The position numbers and the translations under genes were made by a program. Shown one piece after another: positions 46,013-56,600 of a stretch of DNA of 64,000 nt. Location: NCBI GenBank assembly GCA_030248065.1, contig JASAMV010005369.1:1-64000 (forward strand), in the 5' to 3' direction. Position 1 is the stretch's first letter; each line of letters begins with the position of its first letter. This DNA comes from Rhynchonema sp. JSB1_4. Lineage: Eukaryota; Nematoda; Chromadorea; Monhysterida; Xyalidae. The notes under the pieces were generated by a model. That model did not search any database. It was not told the origin of the DNA and saw only the letters and a program-made list of their open reading frames with translations.

Positions 46013-47131
46013 CAGGGTTGGGCAAAAAAAACGACGGCGTTTTTTTCTTAAAAAAACGACGTTTTTTAAAAAAATCGCCTAGGTCGTTTTTCGTTTTTTT
46101 AATCCTGAATTTCCTTGATTTTCCCTGATTTTTCAGGGAAAGTACCCTGATCATCAAGGAAAATCAATTTTTTTTGTCCCGCATTTTTTTCAAAAAACTT
46201 TCGACCAATTTTTACTTTGTCGAGATACGTCGATATACGGAGTTTGATTTTCAATGATGACCCCGGCCAAAGTTGGTCCCATGATGCGGGTCTGATATGG
46301 GATCTTAACATCTCGCTAGAAAAGGGTTTAAACCCGTTTATTTTGCCTCAGAACACATAGAATTACTTCATTTAACCACGTTTTCTACCCAACATGAGCG
46401 TTTTCCAATTTTTTGGGGGTATATTTTGGTCATCTGGGCCAGGGTTGAAAAAAAATTTAATTAACGAGGTTGCAAACGACGTTTCAAGATAAATGAAATC
46501 GATACAACATATTTTTCAAAAATTGCAATTCAAATTCAAAAATTTCGCCTGAGACCCAACTTGTGTGGTGACACCCGCTAGTATCGTGCAGATTCTATGG
46601 TCTCCGACCAGTCTGAGGTGGATGTTGACTAACGATGTTACTCTAATGTTTTGTAGCATGCGGTACAACGTACTTTAATGCATCTAATGCCGTATATGTG
46701 ATATACGACCATCAAAATATGGATTGCAGCCCAAATCTTGCGTGTCAGATCGACTTTGCGCGCCCGGTTTTGCACCAGACCGGCATATATACATGTGTAG
46801 TAGCATTCAGTAGTACATTATCGGTGCCACATCACTATAAAAGACCAGCCGCGCGCATCCCTGTACGGATTTGGGGACAATACAGGGCGCCGCAGGCGCG
46901 ATTTTGGAAGAATTGTCACGTCCACAGAAAAAGGTGCCAATTTTTTGCCTCGAAAAAGGCCATTTTTTGGACATTTCAGCCCATTTTGGGCAACTTTTTT
47001 ATTAAAAAAAGCAAAACCTGAGTTTCAAAAAAAAAATTTTTTAATTTTTTTTAATTAACCACTTTTTTTGAAACAACCCGGGCGTTTTAAAAAACGATTT
47101 TTTGAAAAAAAACGTTTTTTGCCCAACCCTG
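46013..47131. mobile_element. hAT-like MITE, family A, copy 4, interrupted by B
   Basis: Termini CAGGGTTGGGC and GCCCAACCCTG with 8-base flanks CATGTGAG (46005-46012) and CCTGTGAG (47132-47139), seven of eight identical. The interior is in reverse orientation relative to copies 1 and 2, and the family B copy at 46440-47079 splits it at TCTGGGC. Without B its length is about that of the other copies. Confidence 0.85.
46440..47079. mobile_element. hAT-like MITE, family B, copy 2, nested in A
   Basis: Starts CAGGGTTGAAAAAAAA and matches 9370-10095 through most of its length, with shorter poly-A/T blocks. It ends AAACAACCC directly followed by GGGCGTTTT of the host element, so the last bases and part of the right-hand target duplication have been lost. 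Confidence 0.85.
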
Positions 47132-47139
47132 CCTGTGAG

Positions 47140-49370
47140 TGGTCGTGGATTAGTCATGTTGTTTTTGTGACACAAGGTGTGCATGTTGTAAGTCTTTCTC
47201 TCTCTTCAAATTGAACCACAAATTTACAAACAGAAGGCTGGCCTTCGCTTTGTTATATATCAGTTACCTTCGACGTTATCAAAACCATGACCGAAGGGGT
47301 CAGATCGAAACTGATCGAAAGCGCAAACCTGCAAGTCAGTGGAAAAGTTCTCTTTTGCGTCCCCGTAAAACAAGCACAACTAACATGATTTCAGCTATTT
47401 CATTTTTCAAAGAAAACAATTTTTTGGTGGCCCGGAATAAAAAAAGGAACAAAGGACAAGAACATTTAAAAAGCTGAAGTCAATTTTGTGCAAGTTTAGC
47501 ATTAAAAATCTCGCTGCTAAAAATCGATTAATTGTTGAACTTATATGCTGCTCAGATTTGGTACCGTAGCCGCAGCACCACGCATGTGATTGGCAGACGC
47601 CCCCAGCAGTTTAGTGCAGTGCCCCCCCCCAATCCGAAGCATGATCTCTGCATGTCTGCCCAACCCAAATGCATTTTCTTGGTTTTTGGCTACATGGAAA
47701 ACAGTCGACTTTTACAGGTTTTGCGGCTCGTTCTCCAGTCGTCAACTCAAGTCATCAACTTTGATCGTCAACTCAGGCAGCCCTAAACGAGCGGGAGAAC
47801 TATGTATATGCCGGCCATTTGGGGTAAGCTGACAACGAGAGTTGCGAACACATGAATACTGTCGAAAGTCGGTTTTGCTCTGAGAAACAGTAATCGCAAC
47901 GGTCCAATCTCAACAGGCATTGAAGCTAAACGCTTCCGATATCTGGCAATTACTACGTACATCCAGGGCCACATCATGTGAAAGGTGTACCTGATTTGCG
48001 GCCTATGCACTGCAAGTGAATTTGTGCAGAGATCTATGTACCTTACTTGTTTGCTTAGCTGCGCATGTCATATTCCTAATTAACAAACCAGCGCGTTTGA
48101 GCAAACAACATGTGAGCTAAGCGTTATCGTACTTTATTGAGTGGCTCTTTTCGCAAAAGTTTTCAAATAAGGTTATTGATTTACGAACCAACAGTGAAAG
48201 TGAAGGGAAGGTGAAATTCTACACCCAAGAATTTAGGTCCGTTCCACGCTTCCCACCGCCAGAAAAACACAACCACTTTTCCGATAGGCACAGTCCTGTT
48301 TATGTTATTGCGCTTGTTTAGGCATTGCAAGATTTGGGCTTGGATTTCTGCTCGTTTTACAGACAACCCAGATTTCCGCGTTTGGTCGCCATGTTCTCAG
48401 AAACGAATATCGTTAACAGCTGACCAAAAAACTTCGCTTTTCGTCGTTTTTAGCCTTAGATTTGAACTCGTTCTTAACTATCCGCCGTCAATGCGCATCC
48501 CATGACCAATCACAGATTAGATCTGGCTGGTGACTTATTTCTTCCAACATGGTGTAGGAACCTGATATCTCTGAGAAACTGAGCTTCGCAAAGCACCATC
48601 GTCCTACACTTGTTGATTTTGAATTCTTAAAATCGTTTGACAGCATTTTTACTAACCATCGTCACACTTGAGACTGCGATGTTTCAAGTCCTTGATCAGC
48701 ACGTTGTGCAATACTCAGTCGGCTGCGCGCATTCTGGTTGACCGACAATGACCGAATCCTTGGACTTCAGAAAGTTACTGAGCCAACTTCCATGTGACAG
48801 TTGCAGATGAAGTCGTTCTTGTCCAGCTGTCTGAAATTGGAGTCCAGTCAGGAGCGTGAATTGCGGAACTTGTTGGCTATTCCGCGACTTTTCAGGCCCG
48901 AGTGTTCAGGTCCGACCTTTCCAGGCTCAGTTTTTCAGGGCCAACATCTTTAACCCATTGATAGGCTTAGGCTTAGGCTCCAGCCAGGCCTTAATCAGCC
49001 GGGCCTGAATGGCCGGGCGTGAACCTGTGCCCCGGGACTGGACCGTCGCACAATGCTTGTCGGCTTTTTCCTGCAAATTTCGGTTGAATGACCTTCAATG
49101 CCTTTTTCGCTTTGTTCTCGTTGAAGTTATGTCGCCATTGCCTGTTTTGGTACGTATGTATATGTGTATGTACATGCATCGCTTCTTTTTTATCAGCATG
49201 TCGGCAACGCAACAGAAGACAATGTGACACCTGTGTATTTTTATGTATCTCCGCACTACTTGGCCTATCGGCTACTTTGATTAACGTTTCTGCAACACGC
49301 ACAATACAGTACATGTCTCGTCGTGCAGACAAACAAAACGAAAAGCTCCAATACCGTTAAATGAGGTCGC
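47140..49370. other. Non-coding interval with a short GGCTTA tract
   Basis: About 2.2 kb without a recognised gene. At 48964-48981 there is GGCTTAGGCTTAGGCTCC, the third degenerate TTAGGC-like tract. A C-run lies at 47623-47632. The GPCR promoter should fall in the last part. Confidence 0.4.
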
Positions 49371-51746
49371 ATGGCCGCAAACGTAAATTTCACCATGTGC
49401 GATAACCACAACGCCACCAATCCACAACAACCGCTCCCAATTCTCATATATATGTTGTTTTCCGGTTCAGTCTCGATTATGATCAACCTTTTCGTTCTGT
49501 TTATCGCACTAACAAAAGTGGACTTCCATGTTCGGCCGAACCAGGTTTGATTTCTACTTTTATCTCTACTCTCTACCTGTATCTGTACTCTGTACCTCTA
49601 CTTTTAAAAACTAGCTACTCTAACTGCACTGGGTACTGTCTTCTGGACATGCTTTGTACAAAAGATGATAGATCAATAACAATTGTGCTAGATCTGTGGA
49701 TGCAGTTTCGGCCCATAATTATGCCAGATGCAGTGGCGCCCTGGGCGTTGTTAGTGACTAAAGCGCCAGCGGACACCGCCATAAATCGAAAATGCTCCAG
49801 CCTAACTTTGCATCAAGAGATCAAGTGGTGGGTGACTGTTTATGTTTCACTCAACCTATAAGGTTGGGCTGGAGCATTTTCGATTTATGGCGGTGTCCGC
49901 TGGCGCTTTTGTCACTAATAACGCCCAGGGCGCCACTGCATCTGGCATAATTATGGGCCGAAGCTGTGCCCGCAGATCTAACGAATGCCTACCCACAAGG
50001 CCAAATCGTATCGTTAAAACTAGCTGTTGCGATCGTTCAACGTTTTCTATTTTCATCCAAAATTCAGGTGTTTGTTGCCGGAATGTCATTTTCGGATCTT
50101 GGCCAGGGCCTGACAATTCTCGTCACGGGCGCGCTTTATTTATCTCATCAGCTGCTGAGAAATAGTATGGCAATTTGGTCGTGCGGAATCCATTATATCG
50201 GTTGGTTTCTTAACTTTAAACCGTGTTGCCATGAACTTTTGCTGTTCACGATTCTAAGCTTTTCACAACGGCAAGCAATACGGTTCACTTTGAGGGTGCC
50301 CCCATTGCTTTACATAAGTGACATGTCACTGTTCCGTCCCATGAACCTGGCACGGTAATTCAGGCCATCGTCACAGAGACCAAACATACATTCTGGAGTC
50401 ATTGACACGCAAAACTGCAACACGAAATGTACAGTAGCTTGGCAAGAATAATTGTGTCGACATAATATCCAAAGACCAAAATCGAACTGGGCTCCTCCAC
50501 TTTCAGCTCTGCGGTCGAGTCAAGTGAGCGCAATATGTTTCATTCTGATTCTAAACATCGACAAACTGATCGCCATCCACAATCCACTTCATTACCGATT
50601 TGTGGTCACGAAACGAAGAGCTGTTTGGGTATCACTCGTTGTGCTTCTGGCTGCTCTGGGTTGGCCTGGCTGGACTCTGTGTGACACTTTGTATTTCCTA
50701 TAGCACGAATACCTATATTTTCAAGCTAATCTGTTTTCCCTCAGAGATGTGTATTTAATGGCAGGTGTAAAATATAATTATGCAGGTGAGCCTAAAGCAT
50801 TCTTGTGTGTTCTATATTCTCTAGGCTTCGAAATATACACATTCCACGAAGTCCTCGGAATGTCCGGTCAGATCAGTTCGTGTCTGAGCGTCAAGTTCAT
50901 GTACCAACGTTTCCTGGTGCCTCGCCGACTGTTCTTCACGATCACAAACATCTGTCTGTTTGTGTTCCCACTGACTTTGTCGTTGGCGTTAAGTTTCCGC
51001 ATCGTCGTGCTGGTTGAAAGGATTGCATATGCAGGATCGGTCGTCAATTTCTATGTGTGAGTTGAAATCATCGACACTGTTACATTATTTCCAGTTTAAA
51101 GCTTAAAATTGTTAAGTTGCAAGCAGTGCATGTTCTAGTTTAAATATAGTTCAATCAGGTCGCCTCTGCCGTCAGAGGATGTTGTTGTCAACTGTCCCGC
51201 CGATCGGAAGCGACAACTACAGTTTGCCGAAATGCGAAGGCATTCATCGTCAGCCGCTTCTGCCCTCGCGAGGCAAAAAGTAATCAAAACAGCATTTTTT
51301 TGTTTTTTTTGTTGCCTGCCAACTTTCATGTAACTTTTATTTAGCTGATGCTCAGACGCATCGTGTTCGTCTTCAGTTCAACCGTGTGGACCGCATTCAC
51401 GTATCTGCCGTTTCGCATCACCTACTTGATCTACCTCTACTGTGTCAGTCCGTCTGATGTTTCACTGAAAGGTACGTGCCTAGATGAACCACGATAACAC
51501 GATGAATTTATCACATAAATTTACGAAAATGACGTTTCAGACACATCGAAGCTGAATGAAACGCCTCAAACAAATTGTGACCTCGAACCATTCCGAGAAA
51601 TCAACCACGTTGTCCTGACTCTGCTCCTAACGGGTGCAATGCTCAGTCCTGTGATCACTATTGTAACTCAACGAATCTATCTAAATCGTGTCAAATATTA
51701 TTTTTCAAAATTTATCCCAACGTTTATATGGACGTATCAGAAATAA
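49371..51746 (+). CDS. Divergent rhodopsin-like GPCR, complete, seven exons
   Basis: Exons 49371-49544, 50068-50200, 50507-50690, 50745-50764, 50825-51054, 51345-51471 and 51541-51746 join in phase to 357 residues; the fourth exon is only 20 bases. N-glycosylation-type sites (NFT, NAT) precede TM1 (ILIYMLFSGSVSIMINLFVL). TM2 is AGMSFSDLGQGLTILVTGAL, followed by WSC before TM3. The TM3 end reads NIDKLIAIHNPLHYR, so the usual DRY is DKL. TM4 is AVWVSLVVLLAALGWPGW, TM5 is FFTITNICLFVFPLTLSLAL, and TM6 contains VFSSTVWTAFTYLPF. TM7 is VVLTLLLTGAMLSPVITIV, with SPVIT in place of NPxxY. Layout is class A, but both activation motifs are changed. Ligand unknown. The TM5-TM6 donor (TAT then GTGTGA) is the weakest junction. 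Confidence 0.8.
49689..49980. mobile_element. Fold-back element, family M, in GPCR intron 1
   Basis: A clean inverted repeat: TAGATCTGTGGATGCAGTTT at the left and a mirrored GCAGATCTA at the right, with ATAAATCGAAAATGCTCCAG mirrored as CTGGAGCATTTTCGATTTAT. The spacer holds TTTATGTTTCACTCAACCTA, also present at 19481-19497. It is non-coding. Confidence 0.85.
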
Positions 51747-51903
51747 CCGCAAATTTCACTGCTGCACAATGCTGTCATAATGCACAATAATAACTTAACT
51801 CATCAATGCCATTCGCAGTACTCATAAAGCATTAAAAGATCTCGTTGCATAATGCTTGGATTTATACACACTGCTTTTATGATTAGGTCAGCATTGTGCC
51901 GCT
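51747..51903. other. 3' flank of the GPCR gene
   Basis: AT-rich; expected to contain the 3' UTR. No clear polyadenylation signal is distinguished. Confidence 0.3.
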
Positions 51904-52125
51904 TAAGGTGCGCGTATACTCGTTCCGAGGAACGCAAAACGTTCTGCGCAATGCAGTTCCGTGACGGAACGAAAGAACAGCGGAAACGCATTCTCGCTAT
52001 TCCTCCTGTTCTTTCGTTCCTTCAGCATTTCCGCTGTTCCTCGGGTGAAGTATACGCGGGTCACCGGAAATAATCGTTCCTTCACTGTTCTTTCTGTTCC
52101 GCGGAATGAGTATACGCGCACCTTT
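51904..52125. mobile_element. Short MITE L
   Basis: About 220 bp with terminal inverted repeats AAGGTGCGCGTATACTCGTT and the complement (GAGTATACGCGCACCTT). Internal sub-repeats are variants of GTTCCG..GGAAC and GTATACGCG, and AAAGAACAGCGGAAACGC is mirrored as GTTCTTTCGTTCC / GCATTTCCGCTGTTC. Confidence 0.75.
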
Positions 52126-53547
52126 AGTATCCGTATGGATCAGTACTGAGTTCCTGTTCTAGTCCCGGGTTTTGCTCCGGTAAATTTCGGATCCGAAAAA
52201 AAACCTATGTCATCACAGGATTTCTTGACCACAAAAAAAACCGAACAGAGTCTCTCCGTTTTAAAACAGTACAGAGGCGGTATACAGAAAACGTTCCATC
52301 GCCTTGAAAACATAGCAGTCATCATCGTGCATGGTAACCAACAGGTCGACAGCTTTGGCTCGAAACGTGAGTTGATGGTAGCTGTTGTGATGAAACATTT
52401 GCATTATACATACTTTGCGTGTGGACCGAGAATAAAATTAAGGCCCTGGGTCAACATTTTTTGGCGTTTCACCACCTGCTGTCATGTCATGTGACTGAAG
52501 TTATAAGAAAAGGCAAACTACATACACCAACATGAGCTCGATTTCGCAGCTTGCAGATCAGTGAAACATTCTGACGTGGCTGCTGGTTTGGGAAATGTTA
52601 CATGTTGAAGAATACAAAGTGGAGCATGATGATTCTCTCTTTCTATTCGTTTTGAATACACACCACCTTCGAAATTGGGCTCATGTTGGTGTAGTTTGCC
52701 TTCTACCTACAGCGCGGCGTTTACGCAGCAAGTTCCTCGCTATTTTAACTGTGGGAGGGGCACGGGACTTTGTGTGATCAAAAAACAACGCGTGAAACCT
52801 TTGCGCAACAGCGCGCAAGAACTAGTTTCAACTGATTTGTACATGACCACTAAGCCTTTTTTACGGAAATTCTGACGCAACATAGCGTTTATGTTCTTAA
52901 AAACAAGGCAATTTAAAAAATGACCACTGGTCAAGTTAAGTACGAAACTAGCAGTTCTCAACAGAATAAATAAACTTTGAAAGCTTGCGTTGTTTTCATT
53001 TCAGAAAACATGGTCGTTGCAATTTTATATCGCACGTAATAAACAACGCTGTAACAAAAGCTCGATTGACGCGGAAAGCTGCAAATTGCCCAACAATAAA
53101 AATTCATTCTAAATGTACAGTTTTTCATATCGCCGGTTTTCTTAGTATTTATTCCGCTATTGACCAAAAAATTCAACATAAAAATTAATAAACCGTGGGT
53201 TGATTACGCGCTCGCGAACATGAAACAAAAAAGTTGTAAGATCTTGGGCGGCGCTGTAGTTTAATGCAGATCACGCGACTATGGTACTGAAGAAAAAACA
53301 CGTTATGCAGAGCAATAAAACAATTTATTATTGAATTGCAATATCACTGTTTAGTACCAAAGTAATACAAAAAAATGCTCGACCAACCTTGTGACTTAGC
53401 GAGCGGAAAACCGGACTTTTCTTATTGCTTCATCCCCCGCGGCATTTTGTTTTGCTTTCTTTTAGCAACGAAACTATCAGTGTTGTCAATTTTGAACTTG
53501 AAGTTTTTCGACATTCAAAAGAAAAACAAACTCCCGGTTCTGTTAAA
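52126..53547. other. Non-coding interval
   Basis: No recognised gene. The promoter and 5' UTR of the following secreted protein gene should be at the right end. Confidence 0.4.
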
Positions 53548-56500
53548 ATGATCTCAACTTTGATCTTGGCCTGCGGAGTTGGCTTGACCGCGGCTGCTCC
53601 TTTCGGTACGGTCCCCTTTTTTCTCGTTAATTGATAGGTATAGACCACCTCCACCAGCTCATGAGACGCCTGTTAACTTACCACGTGTTTTCGAAATCTC
53701 GATAGAAAGGAAATGGCAATCGGCCAACGCATGAACATATACCCAATCACTGTTTCTTTTGTTTTCGAAATATTTTGAATCACACGTGGAACCGTAACAG
53801 ACGTCTCATGAGCTGGTGGTTGCACTATAAGCATTAATGCCAGACCACTAGTCAGATTGGGAGATGCGCACAAGAAATCAAGACGCAAAATCAGACTTTT
53901 GGTAATATGTACATATCATCGCGCGCGGTTTTCTCAAGTCTTGGCCAAGGGTGCATTCGAAAGCAGCAAGTGCGATCAACATCAGCGAAACATCAGCCAG
54001 CCTGCCATTAGCCAGTGCTCGTCTCGCGCGCTTGCCTACTGTGTACATAGTTGATGTTTCACATTGTAGCAGAGTGTGACACATCAAATCAAACGTTGAG
54101 AACCTTTTTATTGCCCGCGTCACTACACGACCATGGTCGGTTGCACATTTATCTGCTCTAGTTCCCTGTCCGCAAGTTGAGATCCCGACGGCCGAGAAAC
54201 CGCATCTCGAGGGCTGTACGTGGGTGCCGCAGTACGATGAACGATACTGCATCACGACCTACGACTGTGTACAACCGACGGTTAGATCAACAATTGTGTA
54301 CTCTTCGATACATGATATACATACTGTACAGGCAGGTATGCATTTTGCGGGCATATCCAGGCTTGGGGTGGTCGTGGTGGGATTTTTTCTGGGCACATTT
54401 TATAACGTCCGTGAAACCTCAGCCAACTACGTAGCCATGTGTGTGTATGTGCATAACACTATGTACATCGGTGTGTTACATAATATGCAGCCAGTGCGCA
54501 ATTGACTGCCTTCTCCTTCGCAATAATCGTGCGCAATGACTAATAAAATGCTAAAGTCGACAGAGTGCAATAAAATACTTTGCACCAAGTCGAAGTGTGG
54601 CCCGATGACCCCGACCATCCTCGATCAAGGACGCCAGCAAAGTGCATATAACTTCCATTTGTCATGTCCAGTTCGACCACTTTTAGTGCACCAGGTCATC
54701 GTCAGTGCGGAGGCACCGAACTCAAAAACTGTCAGCGAATTGTACAACTCTGGACGAAAAAATATGAGTGTCATACTGTATTTTCAGACACCAGCGCCAT
54801 GCCCGCTGTTGAACCCCTGGCAACACTCCGTCCCGCACCCTGATACTGAAAGGGGCTGCGAGACCGGCTTGCCCGGCTGGACAAGGTCAAGTATAATGTT
54901 GAAGATTTTCTCTTTTCTTTGATTTATTCAAATATGTTTGAATTTTGAAACCAAATTATTTTGACCGCTTTTAGACAAGAGGGCTGTCAATGCGAATACT
55001 TCGTGTCGGAACGGTCGGAGGACGGTCGTTGTGTGCTCGAGTACCAGCGTATGTGCAGACGGTTGAATAAAGGTACATACCAGGGTACATATCTGCTTCA
55101 TCTCAAATCAGCAAGGCACTTTGAGCCCATTGATATGGACACGAACATATGAGCAAAAACAGAGCCCTTTGATATCGGGCGATTTTGGCTAAGAAAAAAA
55201 AAAATTTTTTTTTAAAAATCGGTTCAATAAAAAATTTTATTGACAACTGAATATTTGTCTGATCAAATGGAAGTGAAGCCGCAAAGCCGTCGTTGCAAAA
55301 AAAAAACTAAATAAAAAGACCGCGTTCCCATATCGGCCACCCATCGCTTTCAGTCTATCCCAGGGGCGTACACAGGTTTTAAGCGGATCGTGGGCTAAAT
55401 TTAAATCGTTTTCTATCCAAGTGCTTGTTTCATTTCGAAGAATCATTTATGATCTGGCTTGTTCAGTGTTTATTGGCAAAACAAAAACAAAAAGAGAACG
55501 CGAAGCGAAAAATATGCAAAATCTCATTGAAATGGAATATGTGCGATTTTTCGACTTTTGATCAAGATTAGCTTCCAAAGCCTTGCGGGTTTGGGATCCT
55601 GCCGAGAAAATAGCCCAGGGCTATCTATCCTGACGGGGTATGGGCCATGGTCCATTTAGCCCCCATGAGTGTACGCCCATGTCCATCCCGGTATGCCCAC
55701 CAATGGGGACAAATCAGGATAATTGGTATTCCACGACGAGGTCCATATCTCTCTTGTTTTCATGCCCATACGTGTTTCCTCCTATTATGTAGTGTCGATC
55801 AGCAACGTGTCGATAACTTGGCTAAAGACAGAAAAAGCAGTGAATTCTTTTTTGCATCACAAATCTAACCGTTCGTTTCCACCCGCAGACGGCAGCGCCA
55901 CAGCTCCTTGTCCCGAGCTGAAAATCGAGCTTCCGCCCGATCACTGCGTGTTGTACAAAGCGGTCAACGCGCGAACGGGATGTTTCGAGCTCAGACAGGA
56001 ATGCGACGAGAGCAAATTGAAGAAGGAGAAACGTGCGTTTATGTTTATGCTATTTTCTCTGCGTATGTATAAAATAAGCACGTTTTTGGTAGCTTTGTGA
56101 AACAGCCCGATGCAATTGTATGCTAACTAATATACGGATACCCACCGTATTTTCTCTAATCGAAGCCCTGAGCTCCTCACATTTTTGCATCGACCATCTA
56201 TGTATCTGAAATGGGGCTCATATTGGAACCGGGTTTCTTTCGGAAGGGGGTCCTTTTCGTTTTCCAACATACAGTATGTCCCAGTCCTGGACCTCCACCG
56301 GGCTTCCAAGTAGTGAAAGGACGGAGTAGTGTTTTTATTTTAGGCATATGCTTTGACTGATGTCAACTTTATTCGTGCCTAAATGTGGGTCGAACTGAAT
56401 CTCGTTTTTTTTGTAAAAAATTTGAAATACATTTATTTTCAGCCGAAGAGTTCAACGATGCGTTCGTAGTTGACGAACCAATACAGTTCGACAACCGACC

Positions 56501-56600
56501 CCCGGCCCCACCCCCGCCCCCGCAACAGGGTGGACCACGTTTCGAGACCCACGTTCAGCCGTATGAGTTGGAGTACCGACAGAATCGTCGCACTAACTGA
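53548..56600 (+). CDS. Secreted Cys-rich protein with three similar modules, complete
   Basis: Six exons (53548-53605, 54162-54280, 54788-54885, 54975-55072, 55889-56032, 56443-56600) join in phase to 224 residues. A signal peptide (MISTLILACGVGLTAAAPF) is followed by three cysteine modules that each open with a CP motif: VPCPQVEIP, then TPAPCPLLNP and ATAPCPELKIELP. Each continues with GC or HC, a spacer, C, and a final C-containing segment (TYDCVQP, EYQRMCRR, LRQECDES). Module two is split over two exons. The tail is acidic, then proline-rich (RPPAPPPPPQQGG). I do not recognise the module as a named family; a small disulfide-bonded fold is likely. Matrix or cuticle role would be a guess. 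Confidence 0.8.
53649..53820. mobile_element. Short MITE in intron 1 of the Cys-rich gene
   Basis: CCACCAGCTCATGAGACG at the left is mirrored by CGTCTCATGAGCTGGTGG at the right, extending inwards through CCACGTG. About 170 bp, non-coding. Confidence 0.75.
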
